A stretch of 64,000 nucleotides of DNA from Polysphondylium violaceum. Lineage: Eukaryota; Evosea; Eumycetozoa; Dictyosteliales; Dictyosteliaceae. The notes under the pieces were generated by a model. It saw only the letters and a list, made by a program, of their open reading frames with translations, was not told the origin of the DNA and made no database searches. Within the stretch, counting starts at the first letter, position 1. The number at the start of each line of letters is the position of its first letter. Positions 34,150 to 45,800 of the stretch are shown piece after piece. A program made the translations under genes and the position numbers. The stretch covers positions 62,001 through 126,000 of the forward strand of contig AJWJ01000002.1 of NCBI GenBank assembly GCA_000277445.1. The letters run 5' to 3'.

Positions 34150-35535
34150 ATGTCTATGATTAGGTTTTTATTAAAAAAAAAGATATATGGTAAAAAAATT
34201 AGATATATGGAGAAGATAGATAATTGTAATAATATAGCAATAAAAGTTCAACAAGATGAAATTATTGATTTAGATGATGGATGTCAATTAGCGTTGGAGT
34301 CATTATCAAATGTAAACTATAAAAAGGCTGTTAAAGAATATATCCAAAGAGATAAGAGTGATCGATCAAAGTATATGACAATGATATTGACAAATGATTT
34401 TGATAGATTTCAGGTTTTATTAAATATTGGCTACACATTTGATTGTATTGGCACTCTTTTATTCTCTCGGCGAAGCGAGAACCCAGTTTCACTCGTGAAT
34501 CAATACTTTAGAGATACAATTACTAGACATGTTCAGAGGAATATGCAAGAGATCATACAGAGGCCTGTTTTGGTTACTAGTAATGAGGTGATTGAGGTGT
34601 TAATGAATATATACAATTACGAGATTGGGCAGGGAAATATAGAGGTAAAGGAAAAGATCATCAGTGAGCTCAATGCAATGATTTCAGGATTAGAACCACA
34701 CAATTTTGTCTTGAAGCCCTATGGGTCGATGGTCAATGGGATCACGATTGGACAAAGTGATGTGGATCTCTCGCTGTTCAAGGGCACAGAGACACCCACA
34801 CCCGAAGATCACATTTCGATCAAAGAGTGTCTGGCTGATCAACCAGGAATTCAGGATCTTTTATTGGTACCGTCCTCAATGCCAATTATTAAATTGGTGC
34901 ATTCTGGTATAGATTTCGATATAAGCTTTGGCAATCAACATGCCGTGGATAACTCTGAGCTGCTAAAAGCATATGCTCAAGCAGATCCCCGTTCACATCC
35001 ATTTCTCGTTCTTATCAAAAAGTGGGCCACTGTAAAAGGTATATCATCAGCCTCAGGTGGCGGCTTCCTGTCCTCATATTCGTGGACTAACCTAGCCATA
35101 TTTTTCCTTCAGACCATCAATCCACCCGTGTTACCATGCATCCAGTTTCCCCAAGGCCTCCAACACCCACTCAATTGGGAGAGTGCCAATACACTAAAGC
35201 TTGATCAATTGCTGCTCGCCTTTTTTATATTTTACTCGACATTTAATTTCAACGATAACCTTGTATCGATCTCCAAGGGCGTGATGAGTAGAGTTGAGGA
35301 CAGCATATTCCAACAACTCAAAGTTGGCAAAAACTGGTCAGTCTTTATCCAAGATCCGCTCCTTGATGACGTCAACACCGGACGATGGCTCAAGCCATGC
35401 AAATACAACACCATCAAACTTGAACTAAACGCGGCAGTCTGTGTTCTCGCCTCTGGATCTCCTCTCTCCACCCATCTCTTTCATTCTGTCGATAAAACAA
35501 ATCTAGTGCTATCACCCAAACATACTCTTAATTAA
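34150..35535 (+). CDS. Non-canonical poly(A) polymerase / terminal nucleotidyltransferase (Cid1/GLD-2-like)
   Basis: A single-exon frame encodes 461 residues. The catalytic core shows the nucleotidyltransferase signature YGSMVNGITIGQSDVDLSLF with Gly192-Ser193 and metal-binding Asp204 and Asp206, and the third Asp257 in IDFDISFGNQHAV. These are followed by the central-domain helix RSHPFLVLIKKWATVKGI and FLSSYSWTNLAIFFLQ. This layout fits Cid1/GLD-2/TUTase enzymes that add A or U to RNA 3' ends. The first ~130 residues have no recognised domain. The nucleotide-recognition region near 330-400 is less conserved, and no C-terminal RNA-binding motif is visible. The start at 34150 is the first ATG; another in-frame ATG follows at once (MSM). 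Confidence 0.85.
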   Translation: MSMIRFLLKKKIYGKKIRYMEKIDNCNNIAIKVQQDEIIDLDDGCQLALESLSNVNYKKAVKEYIQRDKSDRSKYMTMILTNDFDRFQVLLNIGYTFDCIGTLLFSRRSENPVSLVNQYFRDTITRHVQRNMQEIIQRPVLVTSNEVIEVLMNIYNYEIGQGNIEVKEKIISELNAMISGLEPHNFVLKPYGSMVNGITIGQSDVDLSLFKGTETPTPEDHISIKECLADQPGIQDLLLVPSSMPIIKLVHSGIDFDISFGNQHAVDNSELLKAYAQADPRSHPFLVLIKKWATVKGISSASGGGFLSSYSWTNLAIFFLQTINPPVLPCIQFPQGLQHPLNWESANTLKLDQLLLAFFIFYSTFNFNDNLVSISKGVMSRVEDSIFQQLKVGKNWSVFIQDPLLDDVNTGRWLKPCKYNTIKLELNAAVCVLASGSPLSTHLFHSVDKTNLVLSPKHTLN

Positions 35536-35750
35536 TAATAAAAGTTTTTGTGTTGGTATCAATACCTATATTATTTTTATTAGATTAATGAATCTATTTG
35601 ACCAGCATTGAGGTATTCCATTTTCACACTATAGATTTCGACAAATTTAAAAATCAAATTGGCCTCAGAGGACAATTTACTTCATTCAAAATCAAATGCA
35701 AAATCAGATTTTTTTTTTTTTTTTTTTTTTTAATTCTCAGCCACAAGAAC

Positions 35751-37985
35751 ATGAAAATCACAGAATATAAAGAGGATACTTGTTGTAAAAACAAAGAGGT
35801 AGAGGAAGAAGAAGAACAGCATCAACATAATAAACAAATAATAGAAAATGATATAAACTTGACAAAGCTATCCATAGAAACACAATCAAACAACACAATT
35901 ATAAAGGCCGTTGGTAGGGGAGACCAAACAGATGCATTGAAGTTATTAAATGATGACAATAGTTTAGTATTTGCATCTAGTTCTGATCAATATGGCACTA
36001 CCATCCTCCATCTTGCTTCACAAATGAAAATGTATAGATTGGTTAAAGTATTGTTAAACATCATATACGACAACGATCAACTCGAATTTGATATCGATCA
36101 AAAAGATATCAACGGAAACACTGCACTCCACTATGCATGTTCTTCATCAATTAATGAATTGTTAAACAATAGTAGTAGTAGTAATAATAGTAATAGTAAT
36201 AATATACCAATATCACCAATAGTTAAGGTCAATACAGAGTATTTGAATGATAGTAAATCTACGAGAGCACATATAGTCACACTATTGCTGGAGAGAGGGG
36301 CAACGCCTGATCTATTAAACAACAATAATATGTCACCTATGCATTTGGCATCCAAAGAGATTGATTTTGATACAGTGCAACTTCTGTCGTCTTATAATGC
36401 CAAACCAACGCCTCATTATAAAAAGATTGATATCTCTAGCTATTCATTAAAGTTGCAGAGTCTACTTCCTCTGACAAAATATGAGGAATCTCGACTCGAG
36501 GAAAAGAAACAAAGCATTCATTCTAAAATAGACCCTGCAACCAAAGGCATCAAGGGTCCTTCATGTCTTCATTACTCGTTGTCAAATTTAAAGCTTATTA
36601 AATCAATCTCACTCGATATCTGTAATACAGCCACAACAGCGGTGCAAGGCAAGGATATAGACATCAAGTTTGAAAAACAACATCCTTTACTTAAACTCAT
36701 AAAGCTGTTTGGCGATTTACTATGGAATGCAAACGAAATCGATGAAACAACAGGTAGAAATGCATTCTCTCAATTCATACACACATGGCCTTGTACAGAG
36801 GAGCAAGTCAGCGAGTTGGTCGAGAGCAAGGAACAAGAGGTCATGTTTAGTAAATTGGTGTTTGGCATCGTCAGAATGCTCTGCCAATCAGATAGATTTG
36901 ATCTCTCGAGATGCAATGAGTTGTCGGTGTTCAAGACAGACAATGACATGGCAGAGACTCCGCTGGGTTTGTGTGCGTTGTATCCCGCCAAGATCCTTGT
37001 ACTCCAGCAAATACTAAACTATCTATTGACCTGCACACCCGTCAATGTCCAACACCAAGTGATCGAATCAGTCAATAGTAAAGGCCAAACAGCGCTATTC
37101 TTGGCATGTTCGATTGGCAACCACCAGGCAGTAAACGAACTCCTCGAAGCAGGCGCCAATCCCAACGCGCTCGACTCGTTTGGTCAATCGGTGTTTCACG
37201 AGACTCTTGAATTCTCGCACTATGACATCGCCAAGAAGCTAGTCATGTGCGGTGCAGATGTCAATAAACCCATGTCTGTGTATCCGCAATCGACACCACT
37301 GCACATTGTTGCGCAACAAGGAGACCTCGACATGTTTGACTTCCTCATCAAACACGGCGCACTCCTCGATTCACTTGATGGTGAGAAACAGACCGTCCTC
37401 CAAGTGACTCAAAACCCCGACATCACCGACTACATTAACGCACACGTGCAGGTGACCCTGATCCAGCGCTGCCAGGTCGTCTTGCCTAAATACGATTTCT
37501 CTAACCAACTCCTCATCCACCTCGCCACTCAATACGGCTCCTCCACCCAACTGGCTCAACAACAATTGAAAAACTCTGTGATCACCAAACACGACCAATC
37601 CCCAACCTGCTGTTGTTCCCAAGCCAGCATCACCATCAACAATGCTAAAAACCACTCCATTCGATTCAAACTCCGTTGTCGTGGTGAACCTTTTTTCAAA
37701 TACATGACTCTCTACCACAAGACGTTTGTCCATTTGGTGGGTATTATCCAAAATCGTTATAAATCCAGTATTGCATTAAACTCTACACCATTGGTGACAC
37801 AGAGTACCAGTAATATCAACACCAACAACACATTATATCATGACTCTATCCAACAATTTAACAATCAATACATAAAGTCAATAGTACTTTTACCAAATGT
37901 ATTAATCACTCAAGATGACGATTTATATTATCTCAAAGATGATGACGAAATAGAAGTAGATTTTAAAGTTCATTTATTTAAATAA
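35751..37985 (+). CDS. Ankyrin-repeat protein
   Basis: The frame encodes 744 residues from an ATG at 35751; the open frame continues upstream to 35598, but only through a 20-plus T run without an ATG. Two ankyrin blocks are visible. The N-terminal block (about 80-230) has YGTTILHLASQMKMYRLVKV, NGNTALHYACSS and NNMSPMHLASKEIDFDTVQL. The C-terminal block (about 440-570) has KGQTALFLACSIGNHQAVNE, LLEAGANPNALDSFGQSVFH, AKKLVMCGADVNKP and STPLHIVAQQGDLDMFDFLI. Between them is a helical region of unknown type. The C-terminal ~150 residues are unassigned. An Asn/Ser run splits one repeat. It has no signal peptide or membrane helix, so it is probably a cytosolic scaffold. Codons are C-rich only in the interior (about 36780-37700). 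Confidence 0.85.
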   Translation: MKITEYKEDTCCKNKEVEEEEEQHQHNKQIIENDINLTKLSIETQSNNTIIKAVGRGDQTDALKLLNDDNSLVFASSSDQYGTTILHLASQMKMYRLVKVLLNIIYDNDQLEFDIDQKDINGNTALHYACSSSINELLNNSSSSNNSNSNNIPISPIVKVNTEYLNDSKSTRAHIVTLLLERGATPDLLNNNNMSPMHLASKEIDFDTVQLLSSYNAKPTPHYKKIDISSYSLKLQSLLPLTKYEESRLEEKKQSIHSKIDPATKGIKGPSCLHYSLSNLKLIKSISLDICNTATTAVQGKDIDIKFEKQHPLLKLIKLFGDLLWNANEIDETTGRNAFSQFIHTWPCTEEQVSELVESKEQEVMFSKLVFGIVRMLCQSDRFDLSRCNELSVFKTDNDMAETPLGLCALYPAKILVLQQILNYLLTCTPVNVQHQVIESVNSKGQTALFLACSIGNHQAVNELLEAGANPNALDSFGQSVFHETLEFSHYDIAKKLVMCGADVNKPMSVYPQSTPLHIVAQQGDLDMFDFLIKHGALLDSLDGEKQTVLQVTQNPDITDYINAHVQVTLIQRCQVVLPKYDFSNQLLIHLATQYGSSTQLAQQQLKNSVITKHDQSPTCCCSQASITINNAKNHSIRFKLRCRGEPFFKYMTLYHKTFVHLVGIIQNRYKSSIALNSTPLVTQSTSNINTNNTLYHDSIQQFNNQYIKSIVLLPNVLITQDDDLYYLKDDDEIEVDFKVHLFK

Positions 37986-38069
37986 ATTGCTTTGTGTTAT
38001 ATTGATTATTTTAATGAGGCACTGGTTTGGTATGCAATATCAAGATATATGTCTTTTTCATTTGTTTAT

Positions 38070-39335
38070 TTAATTGATTATGCAAACTGGAGTACCATTT
38101 GAATTGTGTTGGACTTTTCCATCACAGCTTTTACAATCAGTTCCATAGAAATTGGGTAAACAAGAACATCCTCCATTTAAACATGCAAAGTAACCTGATG
38201 GACCACAGTCATATTGGTTGTAACAAATCTCTGGAATAGTGGTACCACTCTTGAATGAGGTACAACGAGGTATTCCTTTAGAGTCCCAAAGAATTAAACC
38301 GTTTGGACATTTTCCATCCAAATTATTGAACCCAACAGCTGGTTGACAGAGATGATCAGATGTAGAGTTGTATAGATAGTTTTGGTAATTACCACTTGTG
38401 GAAAGAACAGATTTAATGGAGCCATCATTGGTTTGGAAATACACAATACCATTGAACTCTGTTAAAGACAAAACATTTTCATTGGATACAATTTGAATAG
38501 GACCAGAACTGCCATCGACAGGGAATTTCTTAATACCACCATTGAAAGAGTAGTAAATCAAATCACGTACCATGATAAAGTCTGTGAGTTTACCAATATC
38601 GGAATCTGAACCAATTTTAATTAATTTGTCTTGGGTGCAATTCAAACAGTCTACGGATCCTTTTAATATATTTCCGTCATAGGTAGACATATAGATATCT
38701 TTGGAGTTTCTTTGATCCAGTGCAATTCCATTGACAATTTGGTTCTGGTACAAGAGGATGGAGGATTCTGCATCGGCTTTTACCGTTGGTAGTTTGTTGA
38801 ATTTGTAAATACCATAAGCACCATACACACTTAAGTCAGCATCTACGAGGTAACGTGCAAAGTCAATGACAAAGGGTGTGTTGTGGATATTGAAAACAGG
38901 AGTGATTGTGTTATCCCCTTGACCGCCCTTGAGAATGGAAAACACGGGAGTACCAGCTTGATTCATAATGTAGTAATAGTAGTCGGCTTTGGGGACAAAG
39001 GCAAGAAACTTGAATATATGATTGGCGCCAGCTCCTTCTTCAATCTCTCCATTGATATTAAAGAATTTATGGATTTCACCTCCAAAACCATTGTTGTTTA
39101 CAATAGGCACTCTAAACATTGCAGGCACGCCATAAGGACCATTGTGGGAGGAATTGTATTTACCGGCAATTAGAAGATTAAAGTTGTCATCATAATCTAT
39201 ACCAGGATAGAAATTCAATTTCCCGTTACACACTGCAAATGGATACCCAACACCACATTGATAATCACTATCACAGCTATACACTACAGTAAATGGTAGA
39301 ATTATTATAAAACATAGAAATGTATATATTTTCAT
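38070..39335 (-). CDS. Secreted protein with C-terminal EGF-like module
   Basis: A single-exon frame encodes 421 residues. A signal peptide (KIYTFLCFIIILPFTVVYSC) is followed by a roughly 300-residue region with repeated hydrophobic-aromatic strands and phrases such as GIALDQRNSKDIYMSTYDGN and LTEFNGIVYFQTNDGSIKSV, resembling blades of a beta-propeller. The C-terminus is Cys-rich: CYNQYDCGPSGYFACLNGGC then SCLPNFYGTDC fits an EGF/tenascin-like module. No membrane helix or GPI signal is visible at the end, so secretion is likely. This architecture is common in dictyostelid secreted or adhesion proteins. Specific function is unknown. Confidence 0.8.
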   Translation of the reverse strand: MKIYTFLCFIIILPFTVVYSCDSDYQCGVGYPFAVCNGKLNFYPGIDYDDNFNLLIAGKYNSSHNGPYGVPAMFRVPIVNNNGFGGEIHKFFNINGEIEEGAGANHIFKFLAFVPKADYYYYIMNQAGTPVFSILKGGQGDNTITPVFNIHNTPFVIDFARYLVDADLSVYGAYGIYKFNKLPTVKADAESSILLYQNQIVNGIALDQRNSKDIYMSTYDGNILKGSVDCLNCTQDKLIKIGSDSDIGKLTDFIMVRDLIYYSFNGGIKKFPVDGSSGPIQIVSNENVLSLTEFNGIVYFQTNDGSIKSVLSTSGNYQNYLYNSTSDHLCQPAVGFNNLDGKCPNGLILWDSKGIPRCTSFKSGTTIPEICYNQYDCGPSGYFACLNGGCSCLPNFYGTDCKSCDGKVQHNSNGTPVCIIN

Positions 39336-39672
39336 TTTTAGTATTTATTTCTAGAAATATTATGTGTTTATGTTTTATTTATCCTTTTACCTTTTTCAAA
39401 AATCAATTATGGAAATGAATTAAAATGGTGTGTGATGTGGGGGTGATATTTCAATAGTTACCATTCTAGATTCTCAACCCCAATCTAGTTTTTCCATTTT
39501 ACAAATTTACATCAATGAAGTTATTTTTAATCTAACCACGTACCCACTTTAGATAATATTATCCATAGAAGACGATTACCCTCTATCCCTATATCCAAAT
39601 TTAAATAATATTATATTATAAATAAACATTAATTTATTTAACAATCTAATATAGTCATCGAAATCATGATGA
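39336..39672. other. Intergenic region
   Basis: This 337-bp spacer lies between two minus-strand genes. It is AT-rich with a few GT- and C-rich patches (39428-39445, 39575-39590). It is the probable promoter of the secreted EGF-tailed gene. No gene, repeat or structure is evident. Confidence 0.55.
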
Positions 39673-40899
39673 TTATCTCGGAGACTTTGTTGTGTTTATT
39701 GATAAAGAAGATGTATTTAAAGCATTTCTTTTAGTATTTAAAGTAGGTGTGTTAGTTGATGATGATGATAATGATGTTGATATTGATGTTGTTGCTGAGC
39801 TATTAAATAATGTTGTAGAGTTGTTTGGTAAAGAGTTGTAATTTATATTTGAAAAAGAAGTTGAAAGATTAAATGATGTTGATGACGATGTAGGAGTACT
39901 CGATCCACTACTATTGTTTTTAGATGTAATAAGATTATTGATTCTATTTCTTGCTGCTGTTGTTGTTGTTGTGGGTGTTGCTGTATTACTTGTCGGTGTC
40001 GATGATTTATTGTTATTTAATAACTTTATATCCAAATTCTTTTGATAGAGTATTTGATTAACGATTGATATGGGGATGTCTTCAAGGGGTGGAATAGATT
40101 CGGGTAAGTAAGAGAAATGAGAGTCTGATTCTTGAGAGAATTGATCCTTGAATGTGTTGAAAGACTCTAATGGTTGTGTGATAATTAAATTGATACAAAA
40201 GTAAACAGATAGACCAAATATAATACAAACGATAATATACATTGGTATAGCGATGGCCCAATACTTGTTTGGGTAATAATGTACACCAAGCTCTGCTAAA
40301 GCACTCTCTGGTATAAATGCCCAAAGTAGATAGATAATGTATCCTAAAAATGTAGCTATCCAATAAACAAATCCATAGACTTCTGTATTTGCACCTTTGG
40401 TTGTTGTTTGTTGAACTGGTTGTTGTGGTTGTAGTTGTTGGGATGACGATACTTGTTGTTGTTGTTGCTGAGATGAAGCTAATAGAGGTGTAGTATTTAA
40501 TGATTGATTTACACCGAGTGATGAAGTAGAAATAGGTGATAAAGTATTTGATGGTGTAGCTATTGTTGATGTTGGTAATACAGGAACTGTTGTAGTCGTT
40601 GCAGTTGTTGATAATGACGATGTTGTTGTATTTATCCCACCTGCGCTCATACCCAGACTAATATTACTGCTATTTATATTACCATCAAAAGGATTTAACT
40701 GAAATGATGGTATAACTAAAGGATGGGGAGTGGATGAAGATGTAGCTGATTGAAGTACAGGTGATGTTGTCAATGAAGATCCCAATCTACTGTTTGATGA
40801 ATTCAGTATACTAATATTTCCTCCACTACCTGTCAAAGTACTCTGATGACTAAGTCTTCTTTGATGACCATAATGTGTTCTTAATTCATGACTACTCAT
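39673..40899 (-). CDS. pigP: PIG-P, subunit of GPI N-acetylglucosaminyltransferase
   Basis: A single-exon frame encodes 408 residues. The conserved PIG-P core lies at about residues 170-285: EVYGFVYWIATFLGYIIYLL then LWAFIPESALAELGVHYYPN and KYWAIAIPMYIIVCIIFG, with two membrane helices, then QPLESFNTFKDQF and IPPLEDIPISIVNQILYQ, which match the end of the human protein. PIG-P is part of the ER complex that starts GPI-anchor synthesis by adding GlcNAc to phosphatidylinositol. The human protein is about 130-160 residues; here long Ser/Thr/Asn/Gln-rich extensions flank the core on both sides (about 165 before and 120 after). Such extensions are typical of dictyostelids. The ATG at 40899 begins MSSHELRTHYGHQRRLSHQS. 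Confidence 0.92.
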   Translation of the reverse strand: MSSHELRTHYGHQRRLSHQSTLTGSGGNISILNSSNSRLGSSLTTSPVLQSATSSSTPHPLVIPSFQLNPFDGNINSSNISLGMSAGGINTTTSSLSTTATTTTVPVLPTSTIATPSNTLSPISTSSLGVNQSLNTTPLLASSQQQQQQVSSSQQLQPQQPVQQTTTKGANTEVYGFVYWIATFLGYIIYLLWAFIPESALAELGVHYYPNKYWAIAIPMYIIVCIIFGLSVYFCINLIITQPLESFNTFKDQFSQESDSHFSYLPESIPPLEDIPISIVNQILYQKNLDIKLLNNNKSSTPTSNTATPTTTTTAARNRINNLITSKNNSSGSSTPTSSSTSFNLSTSFSNINYNSLPNNSTTLFNSSATTSISTSLSSSSTNTPTLNTKRNALNTSSLSINTTKSPR

Positions 40900-41112
40900 T
40901 ACTTTCTATCTAAAGAGCATATTACCTTGAACAAACAAATAATATCTCGTTGAAAAAAACAAATTTAATTTTTTTTTTTTTTTTTTTTGGCCAACGCAAT
41001 AAATCTTTGATCTTGGATTTAAAAAATGAAAAAGATAGATATAGATAGTTTAGTTTTATAAAATATTTATAATAATAAATGATATTATTTATTTATTTAT
41101 TTAATGAAAGAT

Positions 41113-42527
41113 TTATTTTTTTGGTTGAACCTTGGCCTTTGGCTTTGGCTTGGTGAATGGAATGAAATCCATGCCCAAGTATGGTCTAAGAGGAGTTGGG
41201 ACATTGATACCACCTTCGGTTTGATAGTTTTCAAGGATACAGCAAATGACTCTGGTAGTGGCAGCGAGGGTAGAGTTGAGCATGTGAACGTATTTCTTTT
41301 GTTGTTGACCTTGTTTCTTCATACCACAACGGATTTCCAAATCACGAGATTGGTAGTCAGTGCAATTGGAGCAAGAGACCAATTCTCTGTACTCATTGTA
41401 ACCTGGGAACCAGCATTCGAGATCATATTTTCTGGCGGCGGCATTGTTGAGAGCACCAGAGACAATGTTGACAACACGATATGGGAGACCGAGTTCTTGG
41501 TAGAAGGCTTCGGCATTGCCCAACATTTCATCTTGCATATCCCAGCTCTTTTCTGGTTCGGTGATGCAAAATTGTTCAATCTTTTCAAATTGATGGACTC
41601 TAAAGATACCCCAGTTGTCTTTACCAGAGGAACCGGCCTCCTTACGGAAGTTGGTTGAGTAACCGGCGTATTTCTTGGGGAGTTCCTTTTCTTCGATCCA
41701 CTCACGACGATGGTAGGCAGAGATTGGTTGTTCAGAGGTAGCAATCAAGTACTTTTCGTTGTCTTCACCTTCGCCGCTGACCTTGTAGAGTTCTTCGTCA
41801 AATTGTTCGAGTTGGGCAGTTTCGGCCATGATCTCCTTTTTCATAAAGTATGGAGTTTGGAGAGCAGTGAATCCCTTTTTGGTCAAAAAGGCCAAAGCAT
41901 AGTTGATGACGGCTTGATTTAACAAGACACCCATACCCTTGAGGAAATAACCTCTGTGACCAGCAACTTCTGAACCTCTTTCTGGTTCATAACCGTCAAT
42001 CATTTCCAAGAGTTCGTGATGATGGAGTAAATCTGGTGAGGTCTTGCATTCACCCCAAGTTTTTTCAACTCTGTTGTTGTCTTCATTGTCACTGATGGGT
42101 ACTGAGCTGTGAACAATGTTACCGATTGGTTTTAATTTCTTTCTCAAAAGTTCTTCAACTCTAGCAGTTTCAATCTTTAAGTTTGCAATATTTTTATCCA
42201 AAGCTTCACATTGTGCAATCAAATCATCAGCACTTTCTCCAGCTTTCTTTTTCATTGCAACTGCTTTATTAAGTTTAGCATATTCAGCATTTGCTTGATC
42301 TAATGAATATTTAGCTATAATAATAATATTATTAATATTAGTATCTCTACTCTATCTCTGTATCTCTGTATCTCCTTATCTTTTCTATTACTTTTCTTTA
42401 CAGTGGCATCTAATTCAATGATCTCATCGACAGTTTCAACTGGCTTGTATCTAGCAGCTTGTGATTGACGAATAATGTCTGGATTTCCACCCTTATCGGC
42501 ACGGAATTGAACAATATCTAAACCCAT
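41113..42527 (-). CDS. serS: Seryl-tRNA synthetase, cytosolic
   Basis: The exons are 42527-42392 and 42314-41113, giving 445 residues. This class II enzyme charges tRNA-Ser. Evidence seen: the eukaryotic N-terminus MGLDIVQFRADKGGNPDIIR; a coiled-coil tRNA-binding arm (about 45-115) spanning the splice; VAGHRGYFLKGMGVLLNQA; TPYFMKKEIMAETAQL; YLIATSEQPISAYH; motif 2 as FRKEAGSSGKDNWGIFRVHQ then FEKIEQF; ELVSCSNCTDYQSR; and motif 3 as ATTRVICCILENYQTEGGIN. The C-terminal tail is short and Lys/Pro-rich. The donor is AAA-A|GTAATA, chosen because it keeps the frame and gives ELDATVKKTKYSLDQ, in line with other SerRS proteins. Confidence 0.95.
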
Positions 42528-42868
42528 ATTTATATATAATGTTACTATTGAAAGATCACAATAATAAAATGATTTTTAAAAAAAAAAGAATAAGTTTTTT
42601 CACGTTTTTTTAGTTTTTAAAAAAAAAATTAGAAAAAAAAAAAAGTAGTGGTGGTTGTATAAAAATAACTGGTCCAATGTCAAATTATGAGAACAAACTC
42701 TGAAAGGAAATAATAATTTATTTTTCTCAATCCTTATCAGTAAATAATATCGATACTTATCGAGGGGTTGATGTTGTAAATGGATTAGAGATTGAGTGTG
42801 TTTTTTATTAATAATAAAAATAATGTGAAGTGGGGGTGATGGAAAAGTATTTAAACGACAACATTTCA
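42528..42868. other. Intergenic region
   Basis: This 341-bp AT-rich spacer upstream of seryl-tRNA synthetase includes A runs at 42577-42588 and 42618-42642. It also forms the 3' flank of the BEACH gene. No gene or structure is evident. Confidence 0.55.
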
Positions 42869-45800
42869 TTAGTGATCGGCAAGTGACTTGAGTGTGCCTT
42901 GTTCGTCAAATGTGTAGATTATGACTTGACAAGACTCCAACAACACCATCAGTGTCATGGATGTTGGCAGGCTATAGGACGACTCGGACGAGTAGGTATT
43001 GCTACCAGAGCTATTACTAAATTTGCCAACGATGGGTGCACATATCGAGTCTTCGTGCACATTTCCACTGCCTGTGCCAAAGAGGACGATATCAATGATC
43101 TTGTTGTTGGCATTGTAAGAGAATCGAGAGAGATCACGGATATCAAATACATGCACAATCTCGAGATTGAGCATCTCACGAACAACAATTTGGTATTTGC
43201 CAGCGGTAAAGAGATAGTTGATGCCATTTTGTGATCTTGCTATTAACATTTTCACAATACATGGCTGCACGTCATTGAGTACCGATTGGATTAATTTACC
43301 ATTGATAGAGTATCTGTAAAGCACATGATTGCATCCAACAAACTCATTTACATCACTACTATCACTGTCCTTTGGTTGTTGGGGTTGTTTTGGTTGTTGA
43401 GGTTGTTTAGTTTTACGACGAGTTGTAGTAAATTCATCATCGTCATCATCACCAAGTGTCTCTATATCTTCAATCTCATCTTCATATTCAATTGGTTTCT
43501 TGTTGTTGTTATTGTTACTATTACTATTACTATTATTACGAGTGCTGGATTCATTTGAGTAGATAAATATTGTACCAAAGTCGTGATCAAAGATCATGGC
43601 GTCGATAGAGAATTTTGATGGATGCTTAATGGATCTAATGTATTTACCCTTTCTAAGGGAGTGAATGATGACTTGACCATCCTTGGATCCACTCAGACAA
43701 ATGTCGTTGGCTCGACTGATGGCAATACATGTGATTCCTAGTGTGTGACCACGGAGGATATGGATTGGTTTGATGGAATAATCAGACTCCATCTCCCACA
43801 CGATGGCGGTGGTGTCTTCACTGCCAGTGATGATGGTCTTTTGCTCGACAATAATGCCTCCAACACCAAATCTTCCACATTGATACTCATCATAGCTGAT
43901 GCATGTGATAGGGGCCTTGTGGACCAAAGACCCAGTGATGAGCTTCGAGTCGTTGTAGACAATGTGGAGAGTATAGTCACACTTACCACTGGTCAACAGG
44001 ATCTTGGGGTTGTTGGGCACTTGGCAGAATGGCTTGCCAATGATGGAACGGAGGCCAACAGAGAGGGACAATGGGATCTGGTTTTGGATGAGTGAGGGGG
44101 TAAGAGTGGGCAATGCGAGGCCTGCGCCGCCGTCGAGGTAACGGTAGTACTGGGTATCGTTTGCAGCTTCGCCAATAATGAGAATACGGTTGCCAAACGA
44201 CGATGTGCCGCCACCTCCACCTCCAACGACGCCACTAATGATGTTGCTGGCGGCGCTGGAAGGGGTAGAGAGCGAGCCTGGAGGATACACAAACAGACAA
44301 AGAGGACTAAAGCTCAGTTGGCTGACCAGCACGGGTTTGAGTTTACGAATAATGTCCAATTTACTCAATCGGGCATTGGGGACCGGGTCTCGGGCTGGAT
44401 GGGCTGAGGTAAAAAGTTGCGAGGGGGTAACTCCAAAATTGTTGATTTGGACCCTAGTGGCCTCACGCAAGATGGGGTCGTTCATGGCGCCAATGTCGAC
44501 GCTGCCCTCATACGTAAGATGGTAGAAAACATTGTTTGCATTGACGGCCTCCTTTCCTTTTTGCTTGTATCCAAAGATCAGGTCGATCCAGTGGTGGAGG
44601 TTGGCCGAGACATAATCGCTCTCGAGGGCCATACGATTCAGGGCCACAAATTTGAATGCTGAGTTGGCCCAGGGAGGCAAAACAACATTGTCGAGTGGCT
44701 TGCCGTTTTGTTTGATGCCCAGATCAAGGTTATTCGAGTTAAGCAAGAATTCGGGTAAATAGAAAAACTCGGGTGTCAGTTCCTTTACGTCAGACGAACT
44801 GTTGAGACAGTTTCTCCAGCAATCAATGATCGAGTCAAACATACGATCGGCGTGGTCAAAATGGCCGCTTTGGAGCTTGATAAAGTGGGAGGTAAAAGGC
44901 TCGCACCGCATCAAAAAGAACATGACGCTGCCACTCGATGAGTAATGGGTGCCATACATAAATGCAGGGATCTCGGGTGGACACTGGTTCCATCTCTCCA
45001 TAAAGAGTTGCAAACGGGCGGGGTTGAGTGCACCAATGGGCTTTTCGAGGTCTCTGTAGATGGCCAGGTTATCGAGATCGAGTTCCGAAGAGCTATAGTC
45101 GGCAATAATCCAGGGAAACACAGGGTACTGGTTGAGATCGTTGTAAGTACGTCCGGCAATGGTGTTGAGAGTCATGAGATACTCAAAATTACTAATCTCT
45201 CGTCTTTTCCATCGCTGTGTGGGGTTGAGGTACTTGATCACGGCTTGTTGAGGCGAGTTGTAGTCAAAGAATTGACTCGAGTTGGTCTTGAAGATCACGC
45301 CGGGATCGCCACACAGATGGCTGATGTGCTTGGATATTTGCACGACAATGGCCTGTTTGGGAAAGTTGACGAGAATCGAGGGCTTGTCCGAAAAGAAAAA
45401 CTCGAGTGCTGTGGGGAGTAAGAGGTATCGTCTGTTTTGGAGGCCGACAATTTTTTTGATTTGGTATCGCTTCTCTTTGAGAAACTTTGAAGGGATCACG
45501 GGGTCCTCTTGGGTGACGTTGGGCGAAAACACGATCGAGTCTTGGTAGATACACATACGCACACGGACCACCTGCATGGGCTTGATGATCTCGCCATAGG
45601 CAGTGTACTCGAGCTTTTGGTGAGGGGGTGGTTGTTTGGCGGTGGTGTGGTGGTGGTGGGCCAGGCCTTGGGTGGAAGGGAGCATGGCCATTGTGGATCT
45701 GGCAGCGGCCTGGGTCATTGCGACAGTGTTGGCAATGGAGGATGCAAGAATGGACGATGCCGATGACGCAGGCGACGAGGAGCTCGACGATGGGGCCAAC

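Noticed and set aside
35598-35750. In-frame extension upstream of the ankyrin gene
   Set aside because: It has no ATG and reads through a T run; the ATG at 35751 is the better start.
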